From assembly GCA_003233475.1 (NCBI GenBank), contig QILU01000130.1, positions 1-5,465 on the forward strand: a stretch of 5,465 nt of DNA, read 5' to 3'. Position 1 is the stretch's first letter, and every line of letters begins with the position of its first letter. The notes beneath the pieces were generated by a model. It ran no database searches. It had not been told where the DNA came from and saw only the letters and a program-made list of their open reading frames with translations. Positions 1 through 4,970 of this stretch are shown here, in pieces. Origin of the DNA: Ahrensia sp. (GTDB lineage: Bacteria; Pseudomonadota; Alphaproteobacteria; Rhizobiales; Rhizobiaceae). Position numbers and translations under genes: made by a program.

Positions 1-84
1 ATGTTGCTGTTTTTCGTGTTGGCCTGCGATACGCTCATTCATTACCGCATCAAAATTGTCTCAAGTGTAAAAGGAAATATCTGA
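1..84 (+). CDS. ABC transporter permease, C-terminal end only (partial)
   Basis: An open frame runs from the left edge to a TGA at 82-84 and gives 27 residues, starting LLFFVLACDTLIHYRIK. A last membrane helix that ends in a basic, Arg/His/Lys-rich cytoplasmic tail (HYRIK) is typical of the C-terminus of the first permease in BMP/nucleoside-type ABC operons. The TGA overlaps the ATG of the next permease in a TGATG arrangement, which points to translational coupling and to a heteromeric permease pair in the inner membrane. The body of the gene, its start and its promoter are outside the window. The ATG at position 1 is most likely an internal Met codon and not the start. The identity rests on a short tail plus gene order. 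Confidence 0.7.
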   Translation: MLLFFVLACDTLIHYRIKIVSSVKGNI

Positions 85-1016
85 TGGATATTTGGCCAAT
101 AGACGTCTGGATAAGTATTTTCATTTCCGTTTGTGCGGCTTCCACTCCGTTGCTTTTGGCCGCGACCGGAGAACTGGTGGTGGAACGCTCCGGGGTTCTC
201 AATCTTGGGGTGGAAGGCATGATGGTGATGGGGGCGGTTTCCGGATTTTCCGTCGCTCAATTAACGGGTGATCCGTATCTGGGGGCGTTGGCTGCTGCTG
301 TTGTCGGGGCGTTATTTTCGCTCATTTTCGCTTTTCTCACCCTGACCCTGGTGGCCAATCAGGTGGCTTCCGGTCTGGCGCTCACCATATTGGGCCTGGG
401 CCTGTCGGGGATGATAGGGGAGGGGTTTGTGGGCCGTCCCGGTATAAAAATGGAACCCATCAATATTCCGATATTGAGCGATTTGCCCATTGTTGGAAAA
501 CCCATATTCGGGCAGGATTTGTTGTTTTATACATCGATCTTTCTAGTGTTTGGGGTGGCATATTTTCTATTCAAAACCCGCGCCGGACTTATGTTGCGCT
601 CGGTTGGGGACAGCCATACCTCGGCCCATGCGCTGGGGATTAATGTCATTAAAATCCGTTATCTGGCGGTGATGTTTGGCGGTGCCTGCGCCGGGTTGGC
701 GGGGGCTCACCTTTCGCTTGTTTATGTGCCCCAATGGGTGGAGGGCATGACCGCGGGCAGGGGGTGGATAGCGCTGGCGCTGGTGGTGTTTGCCTCGTGG
801 CGGCCGGGCCGATTGCTGATTGGTGCTTATTTGTTTGGCGCGGTGACAATTGCTCAATTTCATGCCCAGGCGAACGGGGTTCTCATTCCGGCACAACTCC
901 TTACGTCAATGCCGTATTTGGCAACAATAATTGTTTTGGTCTTGATTGCACGTAATCGACGCCTCACAATGATAACTCCGGCAGCATTGGGGCAGCCCTT
1001 CGTGCCGGATCGATAA
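84..1016 (+). CDS. ABC transporter permease, simple sugar/nucleoside type (second permease of a BMP-type system)
   Basis: A 310-residue inner-membrane protein of the branched-chain amino acid/ribose permease superfamily (BPD_transp_2), of usual length. Visible family signatures are [19 protein letters not shown] at about residues 29-47, [18 protein letters not shown] at about 92-109, and a cytoplasmic coupling loop around 166-190 ([22 protein letters not shown]) in the place of the usual 'G.NP.AA...GI.V' motif. About eight to ten hydrophobic helices can be seen, for instance 9-27, 65-90, 95-112, 147-164, 192-214 and 243-262. The start is supported by AAGGAAA at 71-77, eight or so bases upstream, and by the one-base overlap with the preceding permease stop. 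It should pair with that permease and take substrate from the binding protein at 1084-2160. The loop has Ser-His-Thr-Ser where relatives usually have Asn-Pro-x-Ala, a mild oddity. Substrate cannot be read from the sequence. Confidence 0.92.
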   Translation: MDIWPIDVWISIFISVCAASTPLLLAATGELVVERSGVLNLGVEGMMVMGAVSGFSVAQLTGDPYLGALAAAVVGALFSLIFAFLTLTLVANQVASGLALTILGLGLSGMIGEGFVGRPGIKMEPINIPILSDLPIVGKPIFGQDLLFYTSIFLVFGVAYFLFKTRAGLMLRSVGDSHTSAHALGINVIKIRYLAVMFGGACAGLAGAHLSLVYVPQWVEGMTAGRGWIALALVVFASWRPGRLLIGAYLFGAVTIAQFHAQANGVLIPAQLLTSMPYLATIIVLVLIARNRRLTMITPAALGQPFVPDR

Positions 1017-1026
1017 TTCATCAATT

Positions 1027-1049
1027 TTCCCCGAAACAAGGGGAATTTT
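1027..1049 (+). terminator. Small hairpin with T-run between permease and binding-protein genes (attenuator or processing site)
   Basis: TTCCCC (1027-1032) pairs perfectly with GGGGAA (1040-1045) around a seven-base loop, and TTTT follows at 1046-1049. The stem is only six base pairs, so it would be a leaky terminator at best. It sits in the 67-base gap between two genes of one operon, where such hairpins often serve as 3' stabilisers or partial terminators that set different amounts of membrane and periplasmic components. The role is inference. Confidence 0.4.
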
Positions 1050-1083
1050 ACGGGTATCAAACCCAACAACAGGGAAGAAAACT

Positions 1084-2160
1084 ATGAAAAAGACACTATT
1101 CGCACTGGCCGCATCCGCCGCGGTTCTGTTTTCAGGACAGGCGTTTGCTAGCAGCCATGGAGTAACAAAAGCCTGCTTTATTTACATTGGCCCAACAGGC
1201 GATTTCGGCTGGACCTATCAACATGACCAGGGCCGTTTAGCTGTTGAAGCTGCATTTGGCGATAAGGTTGAGACGGTATATTTGGAAAATGTTCCAGAAT
1301 CTGCTGAAGCTCAACGCTCGATTGAGGGATTCGCCCGCTCCGGTTGTAACATCATTTTCACAACGTCCTTCGGCTATATGGACCCGACAAACAAAGCTGC
1401 AGCAAAATATCCGGATGTTAAATTTGAACACGCAACCGGCTATAAGCGCGAGTACCCAAATGTTTCGACCTACTCTTCAAAATTCTATCAGGGCCGTTAT
1501 GTGCAGGGGCAAATTGCAGCCAGAATGTCCAAAACAGGCGTTGCAGGTTACATCGCGTCTTTCCCAATTCCAGAGGTTATTCGCGGTATCAATTCGTTTA
1601 CCCTTGGAGCGCAGTCAATAAACCCGGATTTCAAATTGAAAGTTGTCTGGATTTCCACCTGGTTTGATCCGCCAAAAGAAGCTGATGCCGCAAAGGCGCT
1701 GATTGACCAGGGTGTCGATATTATAACCCAACACACTGATTCAACCGCACCGTTGCAGGTTGCCGCTGAACGTGGGATTAAAGCTTTTGGTCAAGCTTCA
1801 GACATGATCAAGTTCGGCCCCAAAACACAACTCACCTCCATCATCGATGACTGGGCTCCCTATTATATCGAGCGAGTGAAAGCTGTGATGGATGGCACTT
1901 GGACTCAGTCCGATGGATGGCGCGGAATGGACACTGGCGATGTTGTCATGGCTCCCTACACCAATATGCCGGACGACGTTGCTGCTATGGCCACCAAAAC
2001 TGCTGCAGCCATTAAAGACGGATCATTCGAACCTTTTACCGGCCCGATTACCAAGCAAGACGGTACGGTTTGGCTGAAAGCCGGTGAAAAAGCTGAGATT
2101 GGCGCGCTTCTGGGCATGGATTTCTACATCAAAGGTGTGGATGACAAGTTGCAGAAATAA
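1084..2160 (+). CDS. BMP family ABC transporter periplasmic substrate-binding protein
   Basis: A 358-residue binding protein of the basic membrane protein (BMP/PnrA/Med-like) family, which captures nucleosides, purines or related compounds for the ABC permeases. Residues 1-22 form a signal peptide: Lys2-Lys3, a hydrophobic core, then QAFA before Ser23. There is no lipobox Cys at the cleavage point, so it should be a soluble periplasmic protein. Family features seen are the early strand and ligand loop KACFIYIGPTGDFGW (29-43), the segment SFGYMDPTNKAAAKYP (95-110), FYQGRYVQGQIAA (134-146), the hinge-side stretch DQGVDIITQHTDST (208-221) and a C-terminal LLGMDFYIKGVDDKL (342-356). Length is normal. 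The start is supported by AGGGAAG at 1071-1077, six bases upstream. It lies 67 bases downstream of the permease, behind a small hairpin, and is followed by two terminator-like hairpins, so it is the last gene of the operon. Ligand is not determinable here; nucleoside or purine is the family-based guess. Confidence 0.93.
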   Translation: MKKTLFALAASAAVLFSGQAFASSHGVTKACFIYIGPTGDFGWTYQHDQGRLAVEAAFGDKVETVYLENVPESAEAQRSIEGFARSGCNIIFTTSFGYMDPTNKAAAKYPDVKFEHATGYKREYPNVSTYSSKFYQGRYVQGQIAARMSKTGVAGYIASFPIPEVIRGINSFTLGAQSINPDFKLKVVWISTWFDPPKEADAAKALIDQGVDIITQHTDSTAPLQVAAERGIKAFGQASDMIKFGPKTQLTSIIDDWAPYYIERVKAVMDGTWTQSDGWRGMDTGDVVMAPYTNMPDDVAAMATKTAAAIKDGSFEPFTGPITKQDGTVWLKAGEKAEIGALLGMDFYIKGVDDKLQK

Positions 2161-2168
2161 GATATATC

Positions 2169-2196
2169 GGGCGGGGAACAATCGTTTTTCCCGCCC
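2169..2196 (+). terminator. GC-rich hairpin after the binding-protein gene
   Basis: GGGCGGG (2169-2175) is perfectly complementary to CCCGCCC (2190-2196), and G-U plus two A-U pairs extend the stem inward to leave an eight-base loop. It begins nine bases after the stop codon. The bases that follow (TGAGTTTATC) are only weakly T-rich, so it may act as a 3'-end stabiliser or a first, imperfect terminator ahead of the stronger one at about 2242-2273. Confidence 0.6.
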
Positions 2197-2241
2197 TGAG
2201 TTTATCGACATTTCCGCCGTTGCGATGAAGGTAAAAAAAGG

Positions 2242-2273
2242 GCAGGGGGCAATCCAACATTGCCCCCGCTTTT
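2242..2273 (+). terminator. Intrinsic terminator of the ABC transporter operon
   Basis: GGGGGCAA (2245-2252) pairs perfectly with TTGCCCCC (2260-2267) around a seven-base loop. With A2244 bulged, GC at 2242-2243 can extend the stem with GC at 2268-2269, and TTTT follows at 2270-2273. An A-rich run at 2233-2239 precedes it, so it might also work in the reverse direction. It separates the transporter operon from the small gene at 2292. Confidence 0.8.
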
Positions 2274-2291
2274 GTATATAATTGGGATTCC

Positions 2292-2522
2292 ATGAGTTTC
2301 TTCGTCATAACAAAAATATTTGCCTCGATTATAACCGGCATGTTGGGAATTCCGTTGGGAATATTGCCCTCCATATTCCTGTTTAGAGATTTAGCCAATG
2401 GGGTGGACAGCAGCGAAAAAACCAAACGCAAATACGCGCTCACACTTTGGACGGGGATGATCGTCGGGTGGATTATCGTTGCTGGGTTCAGTTGGTGGGC
2501 GATCACTAAATTGGCAGGTTGA
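2292..2522 (+). CDS. Small two-helix membrane protein, unknown function
   Basis: A 76-residue protein that I do not recognise. It has two hydrophobic helices, about residues 5-31 (with a Gly/Pro-rich middle, GIPLGILPSIF) and 49-71 (Trp-rich, ending SWWA). They are joined by a charged loop at 32-48 (RDLANGVDSSEKTKRK), so both ends probably lie on the same side of the inner membrane. The composition is coding-like and the helical hairpin is coherent, so I take it as real. Translation signals are weak: GGGA at 2284-2287 lies four bases before the ATG. A TATAAT hexamer at 2277-2282 sits right before the start, but no good -35 box accompanies it. It lies beyond the operon terminator and before two pseudogene remnants, so it looks like an orphan gene. 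No function can be assigned. Confidence 0.6.
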   Translation: MSFFVITKIFASIITGMLGIPLGILPSIFLFRDLANGVDSSEKTKRKYALTLWTGMIVGWIIVAGFSWWAITKLAG

Positions 2523-2554
2523 AATCTACCTCGTGAGAATTTACCCCTACCGCA

Positions 2555-2674
2555 CTTGTTCATACCGCCATCTGCGAGAATGTTTTGTCCGTTGATATAG
2601 GTGGATTTATCTGCGGGGAGAAAGACGCATACGTCACCAATCTCTTCAAATAATGCGGAGCGGTCAACGGCCAC
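2555..2674 (-). pseudogene. Remnant: C-terminal end of a short-chain dehydrogenase/reductase (SDR)
   Basis: Read on the minus strand from 2674, the frame gives VDRSALFEEIGDVCVFL, then ADKSTYINGQNILADGGMN. This is the classical C-terminal block of SDR oxidoreductases: (P)-x-x-R-x-x-x-x-E-E-I-x-x-x-x-x-F-L-x-S-D-x-x-x-Y-I-x-G-Q-x-x-x-x-D-G-G-M. Only about 40 of the usual ~250 residues are present; the Rossmann dinucleotide motif and the Tyr-x-x-x-Lys catalytic site are absent. The usual Ser before Asp-Lys is replaced by Pro-Ala, a sign of drift. Upstream on the minus strand the homology stops at about 2672, where a toxin remnant on the other strand begins. Past the Gly-Gly-Met the frame stays open, without a normal stop, into the antisense of the small membrane gene. 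It cannot make a working enzyme. Confidence 0.72.
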
Positions 2675-2819
2675 ACCAGTTGGACAAACCTCTGAAAGGA
2701 TCAGAACTCGGTTCTTTTTTGGGTATCGTGTCGGAGATTTTCACATTCTATATAAGCTGCACGACACCGAACTGATTGTTTTGATTGTCGGAAGCAGCTC
2801 ACGCAGCGAAATCTATCAG
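2668..2819 (+). pseudogene. Remnant: C-terminal half of a RelE/ParE-type toxin, frameshifted
   Basis: One plus-strand frame (codons from 2668) gives RPHQLDKPLKGSELGSF. From about 2721 a second frame gives GYRVGDFHILYKLHD, then TELIVLIVGSSSRSEIYQ. Joined, these match the second half of RelE-family mRNA interferases: 'P..L.KPLKG.L...WRYRVGDYRILYEI.D..L.VLVV..G.R.EVY'. The break is in TTTTTTGGG at 2715-2723, where the family would have Trp-Arg, so a small indel there disrupted the frame. The N-terminal ~45 residues are missing, as is any recognisable antitoxin gene next to it. The homology begins where the minus-strand SDR remnant ends, so the two fragments meet at a recombination junction. Downstream the frame runs on to a stop at 2892-2894 with low-complexity residues unlike the family. 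It is almost certainly non-functional. Confidence 0.68.
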
Positions 2820-3002
2820 ATAGCCATCATAGGCCGCCAGAAACACCTATTTTGCTTTTGCATATCATATAGTTATAAAAAAATAGAAATGTAACGCCTC
2901 TGGATAATTAAAGATGCAATATTAATGGTATAGAAGGGTTCAGGAGAATAGTAAATACGATGGTAAATTTCAAAGGGTTGCCAAAACACACCTTTTATTT
3001 GT

Positions 3003-3031
3003 TTCTGAAAGAAATCGTGTAGTGTTATAAT
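3003..3031 (+). promoter_or_regulatory. Candidate extended -10 promoter upstream of the peroxidase gene
   Basis: A perfect TATAAT at 3026-3031 is preceded by TG at 3023-3024 with one base between, the extended -10 arrangement. A weak -35 (TTCTGA, 3003-3008) lies 17 bases upstream. Transcription would begin near 3038 and give a leader of about 230 bases before the peroxidase ribosome-binding site. The region is AT-rich, so chance matches are possible. The rest of the gene-free stretch from 2895 to 3000 shows nothing else I can support. Confidence 0.4.
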
Positions 3032-3047
3032 CATTTTTACTTGAAAA

Positions 3048-3063
3048 AGTGCAAAATTTCACT
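3048..3063 (+). promoter_or_regulatory. Imperfect palindrome just downstream of the candidate promoter (possible operator)
   Basis: AGTG at 3048-3051 mirrors CACT at 3060-3063, with an AT-rich centre (CAAAATTT) that is partly symmetric. Its position, about 10-25 bases after the predicted transcription start, would suit a repressor site. The arms are only four bases, so this may be chance. Confidence 0.2.
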
Positions 3064-3090
3064 AACCTAACTCAGAGAAGCCCCTCTCAG

Positions 3091-3228
3091 CTAGAGCATG
3101 TTATTCTTTTTCGGAAACATGCAAAAAGCAGCTTGGCGCTATTGCGCCATACAGGCTTGGGTGAAGTCCCAAATAGCCGTGAGCGAAAAGAATATAGAGC
3201 CGTTCCGTCAAGGATCGATACGCTCTAG
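3091..3228 (+). other. Structured intergenic element with competing helices (leader RNA or decayed palindromic repeat)
   Basis: Several perfect complementarities lie in this ~138-base stretch. CTAGAGC (3091-3097) pairs with GCTCTAG (3222-3228) and closes it. GCATGTT (3096-3102) pairs with AACATGC (3116-3122). TATTCTTTT-T-CG (3102-3113, one bulged T) pairs with CGAAAAGAATA (3184-3194). TGGCGC (3134-3139) pairs with GCGCCA (3144-3149) around a four-base loop. TTGGG (3157-3161) pairs with CCCAA (3168-3172). TAGAGC (3195-3200) can also pair with GCTCTA (3222-3227), which competes with the closing stem. The 3102-3113 pairing likewise competes with the second hairpin. It lies upstream of the peroxidase start and could be part of its leader. 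The AGAGCATG...TTTTCGGAA...CATGC end resembles, from memory, intergenic palindromic repeats common in Hyphomicrobiales, so a decayed repeat is an equal alternative. It fits no riboswitch class I know. Confidence 0.5.
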
Positions 3229-3230
3229 GC

Positions 3231-3246
3231 ATGCCCCTATTTACAA
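3231..3246 (+). repeat. Direct repeat, left copy (flanks the peroxidase gene)
   Basis: ATGCCCCTATTTACAA here matches ATGCCCCTAAATACAA at 4778-4793 in 14 of 16 positions and the same orientation; GGC also precedes both, with one extra base in the right copy. The pair brackets the whole peroxidase gene. The left copy lies between the structured element and the peroxidase ribosome-binding site. Confidence 0.45.
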
Positions 3247-3267
3247 CATTTTTAAGGGAGAAACCTA

Positions 3268-3335
3268 ATGGACCGTCACGGAATTAAATCATTAACCGGA
3301 ATTGAGCGGTATTGTTATCTAAGCACACAAATCGG
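3268..3335 (+). other. Original start and N-terminal codons of the haem peroxidase, now out of frame with its body
   Basis: ATG at 3268 has a good ribosome-binding site (AAGGGAG ending about six to seven bases upstream) and begins MDRHGIKSLTGIERYCYLST. Bacterial animal-type peroxidases commonly start with 'M..HG.....G.E......' followed by 'GRFGRMF..LPPA'. The second half of that pattern appears only in another frame (NRFGRMFGELPPAY from about 3330). The frame that starts at 3268 goes out of family register at about 3333 and stops at 3532-3534 after 88 codons, as unrelated residues. The simplest reading is a frameshift at about 3331-3345. The bases around ATCGGTTTGG would encode Ile-Gly-Arg-Phe-Gly-Arg if four bases were restored (a lost TCGG/CGGT tandem copy), or one base elsewhere. 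Confidence 0.7.
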
Positions 3336-4664
3336 TTTGGCCGAATGTTTGGTGAATTACCACCAGCCTATATATCTCCCGAAATTCTTGCAAACCTTGG
3401 GGTCGTTGGAGGTCCAATGGATGACAATAACACAACTAATCGCACCCAGTCGGTACCCGTTGGGCATGTGTTCTTTGGTCAATTTGTTGATCACGATATT
3501 ACGCTGGATGTGTTCTCATCCTTCGATCGGGTGAATTCTGCGAATGCAATTGGCAACTCACGCACTCCTACGCTGGATCTGGATTGTATCTTTGGCCCAA
3601 ATCACGAAACCGCTGGCTTCATGTACCAAAGTGAAGGGACTTTTGCGGATGTGAAGTTACTTACAGGTGAAGATCAAGACCCAAGTTCAGAAACGGCGCG
3701 TAATGATTTGTTGCGGTCTGTAAATACGCGGGCAATTATCGGCGATCATCGGAACGATGAAAACCGTATTATCAGCCAAATTCAGTTGGCCATGATCCGA
3801 TTTTACAATAATATGTGCGATCGGCTACACGCTGATGGATTGGAGGGCGGAGAATTACGAGAAGCGGCCCAACAACAGACCTGTTGGCAATACCAGTGGG
3901 TGGTCGTAAACGATTTCTTGAAAGCTATTTGTGGCGGAGCCGTCATTGACGATATCTTAGCATCCGGGCGCAAATTTTATTGCGATGGAATACCATATAT
4001 TCCAGTTGAGTTTTCTGTAGCCGCCTATCGGTTTGGGCATTCTATGGTTCCGGGCAAAATTCAAGTACAAAAGGGTGAAAGCAGTTTTGCTCTCTTTGGC
4101 GACATTTTGGGCGATGCCTTTTCACCTCTCTTGGATCGCCGCGCCATTGTGGACTGGCATGAGCTGTTTGATAATGATAATGGCCGTATTGTTCAAATGG
4201 CTGACAAAATGGATACGAAGTTGGCCTCTATCCTACTGAATTTGCCTTTTGTCGGAGACGATGACGAAGCATCTCTTGCAACGCGCAATTTATTGCGTGG
4301 AAACAGTTTTCTGTTACCTGGCGGGGATATAGTTGCAGCCCATATGAATCGCCCTGAAGCAGAAGTGAACCGGGTTCTAGAATTGGTGAGCGAAGCCAGT
4401 GATGGTAAAATCTCCCAAGGCATTCCATTGTGGTTCTATATTCTTGCTGAAGCTGAAATTATCGGGCGTGAAACCACTGTCGGCGTCTTTGACACTGGCG
4501 AAGGTTTGGGTCCAGTTGGTGCACGCATTGTTGCAGAAACAATAATTGGACTACTGGAATACGACGAAAGTTCGTATTTAGGCGTAAATCGAAATTGGAA
4601 GCCAATAGTGGAATTTGATACGGTTGGCAAAATACTGGCATCAACCAATTCAACCGATTTATAG
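3312..4664 (+). CDS. Animal-type haem peroxidase, catalytic body (gene frameshifted near its 5' end)
   Basis: A 450-residue frame (from a TTG at 3312; first in-frame ATG at 3345) of the animal haem peroxidase superfamily (myeloperoxidase/peroxidasin type, bacterial branch), which uses hydrogen peroxide to oxidise halides or organic substrates. The catalytic set is complete. GQFVDHD has Asp60 and distal His61 (myeloperoxidase Asp94/His95). DHRNDEN has Arg147 and Glu150 (Arg239/Glu242, same spacing). YRFGHSM has proximal His243 (His336; 93 versus 94 residues after the Glu). RNLLRG at 325-330 supplies Asn326 in the place of Asn421. The C-terminus (ARIVAETIIGLLEYDESSYL...NWKP) ends normally for the family. 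No signal peptide is seen, even in the displaced N-terminus. The real start appears to be ATG 3268 in another frame; no good ribosome-binding site serves 3312 or 3345, so expression is doubtful unless the shift is a sequence error or is bypassed. It stands alone between remnants. Confidence 0.85.
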   Translation: MLSKHTNRFGRMFGELPPAYISPEILANLGVVGGPMDDNNTTNRTQSVPVGHVFFGQFVDHDITLDVFSSFDRVNSANAIGNSRTPTLDLDCIFGPNHETAGFMYQSEGTFADVKLLTGEDQDPSSETARNDLLRSVNTRAIIGDHRNDENRIISQIQLAMIRFYNNMCDRLHADGLEGGELREAAQQQTCWQYQWVVVNDFLKAICGGAVIDDILASGRKFYCDGIPYIPVEFSVAAYRFGHSMVPGKIQVQKGESSFALFGDILGDAFSPLLDRRAIVDWHELFDNDNGRIVQMADKMDTKLASILLNLPFVGDDDEASLATRNLLRGNSFLLPGGDIVAAHMNRPEAEVNRVLELVSEASDGKISQGIPLWFYILAEAEIIGRETTVGVFDTGEGLGPVGARIVAETIIGLLEYDESSYLGVNRNWKPIVEFDTVGKILASTNSTDL

Positions 4665-4779
4665 CGGTTAACTGATCTTAGTTTGTCGAAGATTCTATAG
4701 GGCAGGGTGGCTCCACCATACATGATCTCCAGGCAAAGCCGTCCGGATAATCGTACACGGTCACATATTTGTCGGCGAT
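4665..4779 (-). mobile_element. Transposase remnant: C-terminal scrap of an integrase-fold (rve) IS transposase, frameshifted
   Basis: On the minus strand one frame gives IADKYVTVYDYPDGF (about 4779-4735), and a second gives LEIMYGGATLPYRIFDKLR then SVNR (about 4733-4664). Joined, they match the C-terminal beta-rich tail of ISNCY/IS481-like transposases: '...VTVYDYPDGRLE.R..G..LPYR.FDK.R.V.....'. The break is at about 4733-4737, where Arg-Leu-Glu would be expected, so a small indel is likely. The DDE catalytic core and the helix-turn-helix are absent. The homology stops within a base or two of the peroxidase TAG (4662-4664), so this fragment abuts that gene tail to tail. The exact IS family cannot be fixed from ~38 residues. 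Confidence 0.6.
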
Positions 4780-4793
4780 GCCCCTAAATACAA
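4778..4793 (+). repeat. Direct repeat, right copy (flanks the peroxidase gene)
   Basis: ATGCCCCTAAATACAA matches the copy at 3231-3246 in 14 of 16 positions. It lies at the upstream edge of the transposase remnant, overlapping its first recognisable codon. Confidence 0.45.
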
Positions 4794-4868
4794 TTGTCGC
4801 ATAAGATATATTATGGAACTTATTTGTGTATCTAAAATATATAAGAAATACTATAACCAATTGTATTT
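4786..4868 (+). repeat. Inverted repeat around an AT-rich spacer in the gap before the YHS gene
   Basis: AAATACAATTG (4786-4796) and CAATTGTATTT (4858-4868) are perfect 11-base inverted repeats with 61 very AT-rich bases between them. CAATTG is itself palindromic, which raises the chance of a random match. No gene is seen in 4780-4970. The part from 4869 to 4970 is of mixed composition, holds a five-base CGAGA/TCTCG hairpin, and has no T-run that would make a terminator for the minus-strand YHS gene. Confidence 0.35.
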
Positions 4869-4970
4869 GAAGAGTTTACTGGACTTTTCTTGTGACCCGA
4901 GAACCTTGGTTGTCTCGTTGCGGGATAGAATGTCGGAAGAAGTGCAGAGGACGACTGGCTGGTTTTGGGC

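Noticed and set aside
567..896. Minus-strand frames of 109 and 66 codons inside the permease gene
   Set aside because: They are shadows of a GC-rich coding gene, with Pro/Arg/His-rich composition and no family features.
1244..1621. A 125-codon plus-strand frame inside the binding-protein gene
   Set aside because: It lies fully within a well-supported gene and has no family features.
2254..2282. A sigma-70 promoter for the small membrane gene using TATAAT at 2277
   Set aside because: The hexamer is good, but no -35 lies at 16-18 bases and the region overlaps the terminator stem, so I do not list it as a feature.
2129..2674. A 181-codon open frame on the minus strand taken as one gene
   Set aside because: Only its first ~40 codons look like a protein family (the SDR tail). 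The rest is antisense to the small membrane gene and to two terminators, and is open by chance.
3089..3226. A 45-codon stop-free minus-strand frame through the structured element
   Set aside because: It has no start codon, its residues match no family I know, and the base pairing explains the stretch better.
3091..3228. Known riboswitch such as cobalamin, TPP, FMN or Moco
   Set aside because: GGGTGAAGTCCC loosely recalls a cobalamin-box arm, but the B12 box and other conserved loops are not there, and none of the other class signatures appear.
4193..4428. Minus-strand frames of 66-76 codons inside the peroxidase gene
   Set aside because: They are antisense to conserved peroxidase sequence and have no recognisable domain or ribosome-binding site.
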